Source: a virus. From it: 48,488 nucleotides of DNA. Shown one piece after another: positions 32,431-38,818 of this stretch; position 1 is the first letter of the stretch, and each line of letters begins with the position of its first letter. The stretch is taken from positions 1 through 48,488 of IMG/VR virus record IMGVR_UViG_3300021357_000003. One strand, 5' to 3'. The notes under the pieces were generated by a model that saw only the letters and a list, made by a program, of their open reading frames with translations, was not told the origin of the DNA and did not search any database. The position numbers and the translations under genes are program-made.

Positions 32431-32494
32431 TACGTCCCAGCACCGTATACGGTGGGACTATGACCGAAGTCAAAACCTTTTGTTAGTATGTAAC

Positions 32495-32616
32495 AAGAAT
32501 GCGTCTTTACCTTGTTTTACCAGTTAAACTATACCGCCCGAAGACGATAGCAGGATTCGAACCTACAACTTCAAATTTCAAGTTTGTTGGGTTAAGTTAA
32601 TCGCTGTAGCATTCTT
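32495..32616 (-). ncRNA. Y-like RNA unit 1, circularly permuted tRNA fold with UUCG cap
   Basis: Closing stem AAGAATGC/GCATTCTT. T-arm GTAGG-TTCGAAT-CCTGC (32550-32566), acceptor strands TATCGTC and GGCGGTA joined by a TTCG tetraloop (all 7 pairs form, two as G-T), then TA and a D-arm GTTT-AACTGGTA-AAAC (32514-32529). A UUCG-capped acceptor stem rules out aminoacylation and marks a tRNA mimic. Confidence 0.82.
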
Positions 32617-32700
32617 TACGTCTTGGCACCCTCTGTAGAGGATAAGACTCTAACTAGGTTAGAACCGTTTATGTTACTTGTAAGGTTTGCGTGTACCTAA

Positions 32701-32729
32701 AGTATATCAGATGTTTTAAACCTTGTCAA
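32701..32729 (-). promoter_or_regulatory. Promoter of the Y-like RNA array
   Basis: Minus strand: TTGACA, 17 bases, TATACT. Transcription should start near 32694, at the first core. Confidence 0.88.
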
Positions 32730-32751
32730 TACTTTTTTTTAAAAGAATTTG

Positions 32752-32774
32752 TTAGGGCTATTTAAAAGCCCTAA
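32752..32774 (-). terminator. Intrinsic terminator of the tRNA-Pro operon
   Basis: Minus strand TTAGGGCT, short loop, AGCCCTAA, with T-runs further downstream. It overlaps the stop of the 32758 gene. Confidence 0.8.
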
Positions 32775-32982
32775 TCCATTCTAACGAACCGTTACACTTA
32801 CGTGCAAATTCTGCAAGCTCTTTACGAGCTCCTAAACGGTCAGGCTGTGAGGATGTAACAACCTTTTCAGACGGTACAGTAACTGTACGGGTCTTCTTGA
32901 CTGTTTTACCGCTCTTTAACTTCTTCTCATACTCCTCAGTACGAGTAGTAGTTGTTTTAATCAATCCATAAAACTTAGACAT
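32758..32982 (-). CDS. Small basic protein next to the RNA array (74 aa)
   Basis: Rich in Lys, Thr and Arg (KTTTTRTEEYEKKLKSGKTVKKTRTVTV), ending LEWIRAFK. No family recognised. GGAGGG lies 7 bases before the ATG. It is co-transcribed after tRNA-Tyr and ends at a terminator, just upstream of the promoter of the Y-like array. RNA binding would fit its composition but is inference. Confidence 0.7.
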   Translation of the reverse strand: MSKFYGLIKTTTTRTEEYEKKLKSGKTVKKTRTVTVPSEKVVTSSQPDRLGARKELAEFARKCNGSLEWIRAFK

Positions 32983-33012
32983 TTAACGCCCTCCGTGATT
33001 CTTTAGATTTAA

Positions 33013-33095
33013 TGAGGATATAAGGATTCGAACCTCTCAGCCCGAAGGCAACGGGGTTACAGCCCGTCCTAGCTCGCCGTCTCTAGCGTACCCTC
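33013..33095 (-). tRNA. tRNA-Tyr (GTA)
   Basis: Complete cloverleaf with long variable arm. Anticodon stem-loop ACGGG-CTGTAAC-CCCGT gives GTA. Acceptor GAGGGTA/TATCCTC. CCA is not encoded. Confidence 0.93.
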
Positions 33096-33171
33096 GATAA
33101 AAACTAGTCCACAACTGGTGCACCTACAGCAAGATATCACTTCTGTATTAAAAAGGTTGTGTCTAGTTCAA

Positions 33172-33242
33172 TACGGACTACAGGAATCGAACCTGCACTT
33201 GATGGTTGGAAGCCACCGGCACTACCGTTATACTAAGTCCGC
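33172..33242 (-). tRNA. tRNA-Gly (TCC)
   Basis: Anticodon stem-loop GGTGG-CTTCCAA-CCATC; T-arm CAGG-TTCGATT-CCTG. The spacer before tRNA-Tyr is a hairpin (ACTAG/CTAGT, CACAAC/GTTGTG). Confidence 0.93.
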
Positions 33243-33529
33243 ATAACTCGTATTCTTGCCTAGAGTAGAGCTAGGACTCGTTTCACCAAAGATACGAATT
33301 AACCATTTTGTACACCTCTACGACTTCCTAGTGTACTACAAGCTCAAATAGGGTAAAATAGCTTGCGGTTGTAAACACTTACCACCCAGTTGCCTTTTCG
33401 TGTTTACCTCTTGGTCGAATTTTATTATAACAGTTCATACTTGGTGGGGTACACTGTTACTTACCCTTGCATAAGGCTAAGCCTATACACCCGCCTTCGA
33501 GCATATCGGTCGGCATCACTTACACTAAA
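33243..33529 (-). other. Gene-free spacer with a series of hairpins
   Basis: About 290 bases without a gene. Visible stems: CCTAG/CTAGG near 33260, GTACAC/GTGTAC near 33312-33346, GTAAACAC/GTGTTTAC near 33371-33408 and AACAGT/ACTGTT near 33429-33460. It lies inside the tRNA transcript and may be a structured RNA of its own or processing spacers. Confidence 0.45.
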
Positions 33530-33530
33530 T

Positions 33531-33604
33531 CGGGAATACAAGATTCGAACTTGTGACCACTGGTATCCAAAACCAGTACGCTGACCAGACTGCGCTAATT
33601 CCCG
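33531..33604 (-). tRNA. tRNA-Pro (TGG)
   Basis: Anticodon stem-loop CTGGT-TTTGGAT-ACCAG gives TGG. Acceptor CGGGAAT/ATTCCCG; T-arm ACAAG-TTCGAAT-CTTGT. First tRNA after the promoter at 33713; a 10-bp stem TAGGTTATTA/TAATAACCTA lies between. Confidence 0.92.
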
Positions 33605-33712
33605 TTATGACCTAGGTTATTAACTTTGCTCCCGCAACTTAGGTATTTTGCATTCGCAAGCCCATCACTTTAGGTTGGAGCTAATAACCTATAATTGTTT
33701 AACCCTACAAAT

Positions 33713-33740
33713 AGTATAACACATAATTTGTAAGTGTCAA
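33713..33740 (-). promoter_or_regulatory. Promoter of the Pro-Gly-Tyr tRNA unit
   Basis: Minus strand: GTGTTGACA, 16 bases, TATACT. An inverted repeat TACAAAT...ATTTGTA (33706-33732) covers the -10 and spacer. Confidence 0.85.
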
Positions 33741-33759
33741 CACTTAAATGTAATTTTTT

Positions 33760-34020
33760 TTAAAATCCGAAGCCAATACCACCTGTGGATGGGTCGAATA
33801 CTACTCCGCCACCAATATCAATACCAAAACCTACTCCGTTGTTACCTACGTAAGGGCGATAAGTTCCTGTAGTATCGTTGTCATCTGTTTCGGATGGTTC
33901 ATCTATCACTTGTTCATGACTGTTTGTTGAAGATAACTCGTCATCAATGTCAGCCCCACAAGCAGATAGGCTAACAAGCATCATTGCTAATGCTAACCCA
34001 CATAATACTAACTTTTTCAT
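33760..34020 (-). CDS. Small Gly-rich lipoprotein (86 aa)
   Basis: MKKLVLCGLALAMMLVSLSAC is a lipoprotein signal with Cys at residue 21. An acidic linker follows, then a Gly-rich end (NGVGFGIDIGGGVVFDPSTG and GGIGFGF). The mature part of about 65 residues would lie outside the membrane. The ATG overlaps the upstream stop as ATGA. It may alter the host surface, as phage lipoproteins do in superinfection exclusion; this is inferred. Confidence 0.75.
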   Translation of the reverse strand: MKKLVLCGLALAMMLVSLSACGADIDDELSSTNSHEQVIDEPSETDDNDTTGTYRPYVGNNGVGFGIDIGGGVVFDPSTGGIGFGF

Positions 34021-34412
34021 TTTAGTTCCTCCACTAACGTCAGCAACCTGCCTACGTCTGCATCGGTATGTCCGTCATACTCAGGAGCAAAATCTAACTC
34101 TTTCACATCATATAAATCCCAGTAGTCAGTATGATAATGGTACGTATACTGTCCTGCGGGTGTGTCAATACCTACAATAAAGCAATGGTCATTAAACATT
34201 GTTCCGTCATGATGCTGTTTAGATTTCCAAGCTCTATCCTTAAAAGCTAAGCATACAGTAAGAAATAACATAGCACGTTGATGATATAAGGAACCGAAAT
34301 CGTGCCAACCATCCGAGATATTATCTGTTTCAATAGCCTTTTGGTCATCTAACATTGCAATCTCTTGATTTAATCGTGTCTCATGTTCGTTTAATTGTTT
34401 ATGTTCTAACAT
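34017..34412 (-). CDS. Conserved phage protein of unknown function (131 aa)
   Basis: The pattern DGWHDFGSLYHQRAMLF...AWKSKQHHDGTMFNDHFIVG-type core, then YTYHYHTDYWDLY and a late YDGHTDADVGRLLTL, matches a widespread family in phages of lactic acid bacteria and bacilli. The many conserved His and Asp residues suggest metal or nucleotide binding. GGAGGG precedes the ATG, directly after the tRNA mimic at 34441. Confidence 0.75.
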   Translation of the reverse strand: MLEHKQLNEHETRLNQEIAMLDDQKAIETDNISDGWHDFGSLYHQRAMLFLTVCLAFKDRAWKSKQHHDGTMFNDHCFIVGIDTPAGQYTYHYHTDYWDLYDVKELDFAPEYDGHTDADVGRLLTLVEELK

Positions 34413-34440
34413 GTGAACCCTCCATTAGTTTACCCATACG

Positions 34441-34516
34441 GGAAACGTTGTTTTAACCTCTAAACTACCTGCGGAGCGACCCGCCTGCCGGGATTCGAAC
34501 CCGGGTCTCCGTTTCC
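34441..34516 (-). ncRNA. Sixth circularly permuted tRNA mimic
   Basis: Closing stem GGAAACG/CGTTTCC (7 bp). Inside, in minus-strand order: T-arm CCGGG-TTCGAAT-CCCGG (34488-34504), acceptor strands CAGGCGG and CCGCAGG (five pairs around a tandem G-A/A-G mismatch) joined by a 6-nt loop, then TA and a D-arm GTTT...AAAC whose loop keeps GG. The layout equals Y-like units 1, 4 and 5 at 32 kb. It lies just upstream of the 34412 gene. Confidence 0.72.
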
Positions 34517-34674
34517 TAAGGGAAGATAAGAACCTTGCCCTTGAATATGAACTTATCTAGTCTAACTACCGTACCCACAACAAAGGCAAGATGTTGGGGT
34601 AGTGCCAAACGGTGTTAATTCACCTTTATTCTCCTCAGACTTGCAAATCCTTGGAAGGTTGACTAAACCTTAAT

Positions 34675-34746
34675 GATACCCAAGAGGACTCGAACCTCTA
34701 TCACCCGCTTTATGCGGTTGTAATATCCGATTATACTATAGGTACC
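34675..34746 (-). tRNA. tRNA-like gene with aberrant anticodon loop
   Basis: Acceptor GGTACCT/GGGTATC, T-arm AGAGG-TTCGAGT-CCTCT and a D-arm are good. The anticodon hairpin is CCG-CATAAAG-CGG; as a 7-nt loop the triplet is TAA, but position 33 is A, not U, and a closing C-G pair would shrink the loop to 5 nt. Leucine is formally read, yet the long variable arm of tRNA-Leu is absent. Isotype not assigned. Confidence 0.6.
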
Positions 34747-34805
34747 TAACATGGTTATTAGCTAATTAACTTGTTTCACTTAGAGCTGTACAATCTCCAA
34801 GCTAT

Positions 34806-34874
34806 GGAACTAAAGGGATTTGAACCCTTGACCTCCTGCGTGTAAAGCATGGGCTCCCAACTGAGTATAGTTCC
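34806..34874 (-). tRNA. tRNA-Val (TAC)
   Basis: Anticodon loop TTTACAC gives TAC. Acceptor GGAACTA/TAGTTCC; T-arm AAGGG-TTCAAAT-CCCTT. The D-arm is short, giving only 69 nt. Confidence 0.88.
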
Positions 34875-35147
34875 TTAATAGTACACCCTACACACACGTA
34901 GTCTCGTAAGGTAATACGTGCCCTTATCCTTATCCCCCCTCAGGTGCACTAAATTCAAATGCGCATTCTATGGTTTTTGGTAAGCCACCATTAAAACTTA
35001 GTCCCTTTCGTAACGGGTAAACCAACGCCTGTTGTCTAACGTGGTACAGGAACATTCCTCGGATTCTAGTTAGCCTGTTGAAACTCTCAAGGGCTTCCTC
35101 GATGCAGAGATATTGTAAAGAGAGCTGATTATAGGAGCCACCCTACA
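34875..35147 (-). other. Gene-free spacer within the tRNA cluster
   Basis: About 270 bases with no tRNA or credible ORF. I see no strong long stem here, unlike the other spacers. Confidence 0.4.
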
Positions 35148-35218
35148 CTCCTGACAGGGCTCGAACCTGCATACCTAACGAGTAGAAGTCGTTTGTTCAT
35201 CCAATTGAACTACAGGAG
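35148..35218 (-). tRNA. tRNA-Arg (TCT)
   Basis: Anticodon stem-loop AACGA-CTTCTAC-TCGTT gives TCT. Acceptor CTCCTGT/TCAGGAG; T-loop TTCGAGC. Confidence 0.92.
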
Positions 35219-35225
35219 CACAGTA

Positions 35226-35384
35226 CTATCTAAATGGAATATAAATCCTTTGCCCTACATGAATCAAGTTAGGGTCTTTAATGTCTTTGTTAAACCTTTT
35301 AATCAATCTCCAAAAGAATCCTTTGCCATAGTACTTATGAGCGATTGAATGCAAGGTGTCACCTTTCTTTACAGTGTAGTGCAT
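35226..35384 (-). CDS. LysM-domain micro-protein (52 aa)
   Basis: One LysM repeat fills the whole protein: it starts HYTVKKGDTLHSIAHKYYG, and the end VGQRIYIPFR is the usual LysM close. LysM binds N-acetylglucosamine polymers such as peptidoglycan. No signal peptide or catalytic domain is present, so it may assist a lysin or be a structural part, or act inside the cell. AAGGAG precedes the ATG. It lies between tRNA-Arg and tRNA-Ser. Confidence 0.8.
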   Translation of the reverse strand: MHYTVKKGDTLHSIAHKYYGKGFFWRLIKRFNKDIKDPNLIHVGQRIYIPFR

Positions 35385-35473
35385 ATATAACACTCCTTAA
35401 TAAAATTAGTTTTAGGTTAGCCCGAAAGTAGGTGTCTCATAGGGTTTGGAGGACAATACTAACCTAAAACAAC

Positions 35474-35559
35474 CGAGGAGGAGGGACTCGAACCCCCAAG
35501 CGCTTTTACACGCCTACGATTTTTCAAGAATCGATTTTTTCCAGTTATGATACTCCCCG
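35474..35559 (-). tRNA. tRNA-Ser (TGA)
   Basis: Anticodon loop CTTGAAA gives TGA; long variable arm present; acceptor CGGGGAG/CTCCTCG. The 60-base spacer downstream is a hairpin with 11-bp arms (TTTTAGGTTAG/CTAACCTAAAA). Confidence 0.92.
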
Positions 35560-35562
35560 AAA

Positions 35563-36120
35563 TTAATAATTTTTTCTATGTTTCCTTGCAGAGTTCTTAT
35601 TCTTAGATTTATATGTGTCTAGCTGACTGTCACAGTTAGGGCATACAAACCTGAGGTTATTCTCTTTGTTATTACTAGCGTCTCCGTCAATATGGTCGAG
35701 TATAAGTACGATTGGCTTTCCTTGCCATATAGGAGGCATATCACATACTGCGCATTTATTACCGTAATGTTCAAGTAATAGCTCTCTAAATTTTCCTCTC
35801 ACCGTAGTCAACGCTTGTGTTTTAAAACAACCGTTAGCTAACCAATAATCAAATTTCACTTTAGCCTCTCTATCAGCTCGAACACTTTTCACACAGTTGT
35901 TACACAAGTTGGATTTAGTTCGTCTTGACAACTGTTTGCTACAGATAGAGCAATAACGTATGTTACGTGTTTTATACTTATGAATAGCTTCTACATGCTC
36001 GTCAGTAAACACCAGATGACCTTTACTGTTTTTAGTAGGGCAAACTATACCAGAAGCTACCCAACGTCTTACTGTAACGATAGTCACCTCTAAGGTATCA
36101 GCAAATTCCTTAGTAGTCAA
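35563..36120 (-). CDS. HNH endonuclease with MerR-type HTH (185 aa)
   Basis: Residues about 1-45 form a MerR-like winged helix (TTKEFADTLEVTIVTVRRWV). Two zinc pairs (CSICSKQL and CNNC) come next, and a C-terminal HNH nuclease has CAVCDMPP, LDHIDGDASNNKENNLRFVC and CPNCDSQ. This is the layout of free-standing homing-type endonucleases that sit between phage genes. The start is TTG at 36120, 7 bases after AGGAGG. It interrupts the RNA cluster and is preceded by a large leader hairpin (36144-36203). Confidence 0.85.
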   Translation of the reverse strand: MTTKEFADTLEVTIVTVRRWVASGIVCPTKNSKGHLVFTDEHVEAIHKYKTRNIRYCSICSKQLSRRTKSNLCNNCVKSVRADREAKVKFDYWLANGCFKTQALTTVRGKFRELLLEHYGNKCAVCDMPPIWQGKPIVLILDHIDGDASNNKENNLRFVCPNCDSQLDTYKSKNKNSARKHRKNY

Positions 36121-36570
36121 TACATTACCTCCTAAAATATAATCAAGTTGGGTACACAGTCACTTTGTGTGTTTAATCTATGTACACGCACAGACCCAAC
36201 TTGTAAACTACCAAAACCGAACTATTTAAACAGCTAAAGTAGTTGATAACTCTATTGTAACATAAATCAAATGTGGCTCCCACACTTTTACTACTGTTAG
36301 TCAGCACCTACTAAGTAGGGACACTCCGCATTTTCAATAGTATCGAAGGTGTGCTACCTTACGCCTGTTTACCTGACTTGTTGGATATCTAGCCCTTTGG
36401 ACACCTCGTGTGCTGTACGGATGTTACAGGATAGTGTTAGGCACTATCAAAGCCACATTCTAGTGAGAGAGCAGGCGGGCTTTAGTAATCCTTATCTTTC
36501 TTGGGTACCATTGACTAGTTAGTACTTGCAAACCCTCACATATATCTGAATAATAACAGACCTGCCAGTA
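36121..36570 (-). other. Gene-free structured region between tmRNA and HNH gene
   Basis: About 450 bases without a gene. CAAGTTGGGT and ACCCAACTTG (about 36144-36203) form 10-bp arms in the leader of the HNH gene; GATAGTG/CACTATC forms a short hairpin near 36431. The rest has no clear feature. Confidence 0.5.
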
Positions 36571-36920
36571 TGGAGATGAGGGGAGTTGAACCCCTGTCCT
36601 AACGTAGAATCATACAAAACTCTACGGGCGTAGTTAGCAGTTTAAGTTTACGAGTCAGGGATGTAACTACTAACTAAAATACTTCCTGACTGAGTGACTA
36701 TCCTCTCCTGAGTTATCCACTATTACCTCAGCGTTGTCGATTATTTGAACCTCTAGGTAGAATCGACCCTAGTCTAGAGGGGTAAGTGTGTAACTAGTCT
36801 AAAACTAGGCTACAGCTAATAATTCTTCGTTTTTAGCAGTTATATTTACTGCGATGATTAAGTCATCACTCTGCCCGCTATTCATATGCGTCTTACGCCA
36901 GTCGAAACCATTACATCCCC
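36571..36920 (-). ncRNA. ssrA: tmRNA (transfer-messenger RNA)
   Basis: Rescues stalled ribosomes by acting as an alanyl-tRNA and a short mRNA. The 5' end GGGGATGTAATGG followed by TTTCGACT and the 3' end GGGG-TTCAACT-CCCC then CATCTCC fold into the tRNA-like domain. The acceptor has seven pairs, with the G3-U70 wobble that is the alanine identity signal. The tag frame at 36805-36852 encodes AVNITAKNEELLAVA, ending in small hydrophobic residues as protease tags do. Terminal A is present; CCA is not encoded. Length about 350 nt is normal. Confidence 0.95.
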
Positions 36921-37218
36921 GCCATAATAAGATTTTCGGAGACATGTGAGTACTCAACCAACAGTGACCTGTGTAGACGAAAATCTAAACAAGTTTGCAA
37001 GCTTACCCTATTATAGGACACAGCCTCCGAACAACGTTGTGTAATCTGACTAACTAATTAGTCTAAAGGACGTTACGAATTGTAACGACTCCACCACCAG
37101 ACTATAAGGATAAGTTGTTCTGGTCTTTAACCTATGGTGTCACCTAATCAAAAACAGGACAGTCTTGCTTACGTGATTTCACCAGTAAAACGTAAAGGTC
37201 AATTTCCGTTGACCTAAT
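36921..37218 (-). other. Spacer with a run of hairpins between tRNA-like genes
   Basis: About 300 bases without a gene. Stems seen: AGATTTTCG/CGAAAATCT (36930-36986), GACTAA/TTAGTC, CGTTAC/GTAACG, ACCAGA/TCTGGT and GGTCAA/TTGACC, one after another. Probably structured RNA or processing sites. Confidence 0.5.
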
Positions 37219-37318
37219 GGCGTAGGGAGGAATCGAACCTCCAACCGTGCACAGTTCCTAGAACCGACATAGATTGTCCAAGAGTACTAGTACAAAGGTC
37301 TACGTCTAGGGCTACACC
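37219..37318 (-). ncRNA. tRNA-like element without cloverleaf
   Basis: Acceptor GGTGTAG/CTACGCC (7 pairs) and a good T-arm GGAGG-TTCGATT-CCTCC, but no D-arm or anticodon arm. In their place stands one long hairpin: CCTAGA/TCTAGG, then CGTAGA/TCTATG, then TTGT/ACAA. This is the architecture of a tRNA-like domain such as that of tmRNA or viral RNAs, at 100 nt. Confidence 0.6.
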
Positions 37319-37378
37319 GTGAAAGGCTGTAATAACAATGCGTATACACACCACGGAATACAGCCATCTTCCGTTAAT

Positions 37379-37459
37379 GCAGAAGAGGGGATTCGAACCC
37401 CTACACCCGAAGATACGAGATTCTAAGTCTCGCGCGCCTACCAATTTCGCCACTTCCGC
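37379..37459 (-). tRNA. tRNA-Leu (TAG)
   Basis: Anticodon loop CTTAGAA gives TAG; long variable arm; acceptor GCGGAAG/CTTCTGC. Confidence 0.93.
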
Positions 37460-37478
37460 ATAAATTTTACAGGAGCCT

Positions 37479-37844
37479 CTAGAAAACTCCCAACTTTGTT
37501 CCTTCGATAATAGCTGATTCTTCGATAGTGTTAATGTAATCGTCCTCATCACTACCAATGTATTTCATGACTTCAAACTCGTTTGTGATTGCATCCGAAA
37601 CAATGTCAGCATAATCGTGCATATCTGATTTATAATACTCTTTTACATATGCGTCTACCGTAGGTAAAACATCAATATTGCCTGATATACATGCTTGCAC
37701 TAGCTCTTTGGCAGTATCGTAGTTAGCTTCGATGTATTTGCACTCTGCAAGATAACACTCCGCCTCATGCAATGTTTCTTTCTCAATCAATGTAGCGTTA
37801 CAGTCATAAGAAGTTCTTCCTGTTTTGATATAGACATAATACAT
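37479..37844 (-). CDS. Acidic hypothetical protein (121 aa)
   Basis: The frame opens at 37892, but that codon overlaps the promoter -10 box; the ATG at 37844 after GGAGGT is used (MYYVYIKTGRTSYDC). Soluble, helical and acidic, with many Tyr and Asp. No family recognised. It has its own promoter (37884) with an inverted repeat. Confidence 0.7.
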   Translation of the reverse strand: MYYVYIKTGRTSYDCNATLIEKETLHEAECYLAECKYIEANYDTAKELVQACISGNIDVLPTVDAYVKEYYKSDMHDYADIVSDAITNEFEVMKYIGSDEDDYINTIEESAIIEGTKLGVF

Positions 37845-37883
37845 CTTGCTACCTCCAAGTTCGTTGTTTTCCTTACAAGAACT

Positions 37884-37912
37884 ACTATACATGCTCTTGT
37901 AAGGAAAGTCAA
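37884..37912 (-). promoter_or_regulatory. Promoter with operator-like inverted repeat
   Basis: Minus strand: GTGTTGACT, 17 bases, TATAGT. The -10 lies in the loop of a perfect 10-bp inverted repeat CCTTACAAGA/TCTTGTAAGG (37871-37904). Confidence 0.85.
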
Positions 37913-37923
37913 CACCTTTTTAA

Positions 37924-38178
37924 TTATTTTCTGAACATTTTACGGTACCACTCGTCATCCATACTACCCTCGGCTCCCCAGTAATGTTTAGCTAAGTCTT
38001 CACACCACTTGATGTCCTCAATGCGTTTGTACGCTGTAGGTGACAGATTACAGTCATCGTAGTACCCTTGATTCATTTTACGTCTGTACCTTCTATTCGC
38101 TCTGGACTTAATCTTACGAACACTCGTAGGTTTAATAACAATCCAATAACTATAAGGCTTCTTGTAGCTTCTACTCAT
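37924..38178 (-). CDS. Small very basic protein (84 aa)
   Basis: Starts MSRSYKKPYSYWIVIK and continues with SRANRRYRRKMNQG, a highly basic stretch seen in many small Firmicutes phage proteins. The C-terminal half is more acidic and contains one Cys. The frame opens at 38211, but AAGGAGGT precedes the ATG at 38178. RNA binding is plausible from composition and setting; no function is known. Confidence 0.7.
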   Translation of the reverse strand: MSRSYKKPYSYWIVIKPTSVRKIKSRANRRYRRKMNQGYYDDCNLSPTAYKRIEDIKWCEDLAKHYWGAEGSMDDEWYRKMFRK

Positions 38179-38353
38179 GTTAAGACCTCCTTTTAAAGTC
38201 TTACATGACATCCACCCACTTTCTTAGTAATAAACATTTCCCCTATCTGCCCTCACTCTACATGGTGGTAGTGTCCTCACAGATATTCGGTTTTCAAGAA
38301 CCCTTATGGTCGAGGATTTGTCACGTTTCGGGGAAACATTAATGCAATTGCAA

Positions 38354-38427
38354 TGCTAGTGAAAGGAATCGAACCTCTGACACCCACCTTATCAAGATGG
38401 TGCTCTAACCTACTGAGCTACACTAGC
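38354..38427 (-). tRNA. tRNA-Ile (GAT)
   Basis: Anticodon stem-loop CCATC-TTGATAA-GGTGG gives GAT. Acceptor GCTAGTG/CACTAGC; T-loop TTCGATT. Confidence 0.92.
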
Positions 38428-38540
38428 GTAATAAAAAAAGGGCAAGGATAAGGTTGCTTTTAACTTCCCGTTGAATAGGTTCATACCCTTGACCAAAGGG
38501 GTTGCATTCTCTACCCTATATGTCCTTGTGGTCTCCCTAA

Positions 38541-38615
38541 TGCCCCCACAGAGATTCGAACTCCGACAACCTCGGTTAAAAGCCGAGTGCTCTAGCCAGT
38601 TGAGCTATGAAGGCA
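38541..38615 (-). tRNA. tRNA-Lys (TTT)
   Basis: Anticodon stem-loop CTCGG-CTTTTAA-CCGAG gives TTT. Acceptor TGCCTTC/GGGGGCA. Flanked by a strong spacer hairpin GTTAGACC/GGGTCTAAC at 38617-38641. Confidence 0.93.
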
Positions 38616-38720
38616 AATGTTAGACCTGTAGTCGGGTCTAACACTATTCAAAAAATAACGTATGCAGTGCAATGCCCAAGGTCAATTGAAACATTGCTTT
38701 TGTGAGTTTCCGCTCACAAT

Positions 38721-38793
38721 GCTGACAGAGGGCATCGAACCCCCGACCTCTTGGTTACAAATCAAGCGCTCTGCCAAACTGAGCTATATCAGC
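38721..38793 (-). tRNA. tRNA-Thr (TGT)
   Basis: Anticodon loop TTTGTAA gives TGT; one A-C mismatch closes the loop. Acceptor GCTGATA/TGTCAGC-type pairing; T-arm CGGGG-TTCGATG-CCCTC. Confidence 0.85.
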
Positions 38794-38797
38794 GTAA

Positions 38798-38813
38798 CCC
38801 CTCATAAGAGGGG
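38798..38813 (-). terminator. Hairpin after the AAA+ gene
   Basis: CCCCTC, four-base loop, GAGGGG between the AAA+ gene and tRNA-Thr. No U-tract; more likely a processing or stabilising hairpin than a full terminator. Confidence 0.5.
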
Positions 38814-38818
38814 AAATA

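Larger units (their letters stand above)
31815..32694 (-). ncRNA. Tandem array of Y-RNA-like, tRNA-mimicking RNAs
   Basis: One transcript of about 880 nt runs from the promoter at 32701 to the terminator at 31792. It contains six copies of a conserved core, in minus-strand order at about 32617-32690, 32431-32494, 32305-32367, 32161-32233, 32008-32069 and 31815-31880. The five full cores read AAACGGTT, a small hairpin, a 4-bp stem enclosing a second hairpin plus GTGCC, then CGTAAAGAA; the last is partial but keeps GGTGCC. The 4-bp stem differs in every copy (TCTT/AAGA, TCCC/GGGA, CTCT/AGAG, TCTC/GAGA, TTCC/GGAA) yet always pairs. Five separate units lie between the cores and are listed individually. 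No ORF fits. The downstream neighbour is the Ro-like gene. Confidence 0.8.

Noticed and set aside
32342-32527. Plus-strand ORF of 61 codons
   Set aside because: It lies opposite the Y-like RNA array; no start signal.
31980-32700. The repeated cores looked at first like group I introns splitting tRNA genes
   Set aside because: The pieces between cores are about 60-130 nt, far below intron size, no P/Q/R/S core is visible, and the 3' tRNA halves pair with the 5' halves that follow them, not those before them.
31980-32700. CRISPR-like repeat array
   Set aside because: Repeats are only partly conserved, are structured with covarying stems, and no cas genes are present.
37214-37558. Minus-strand ORF of 114 codons
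   Set aside because: It runs through tRNA-Leu and the tRNA-like element and overlaps the end of the 37479 gene; a shadow frame.
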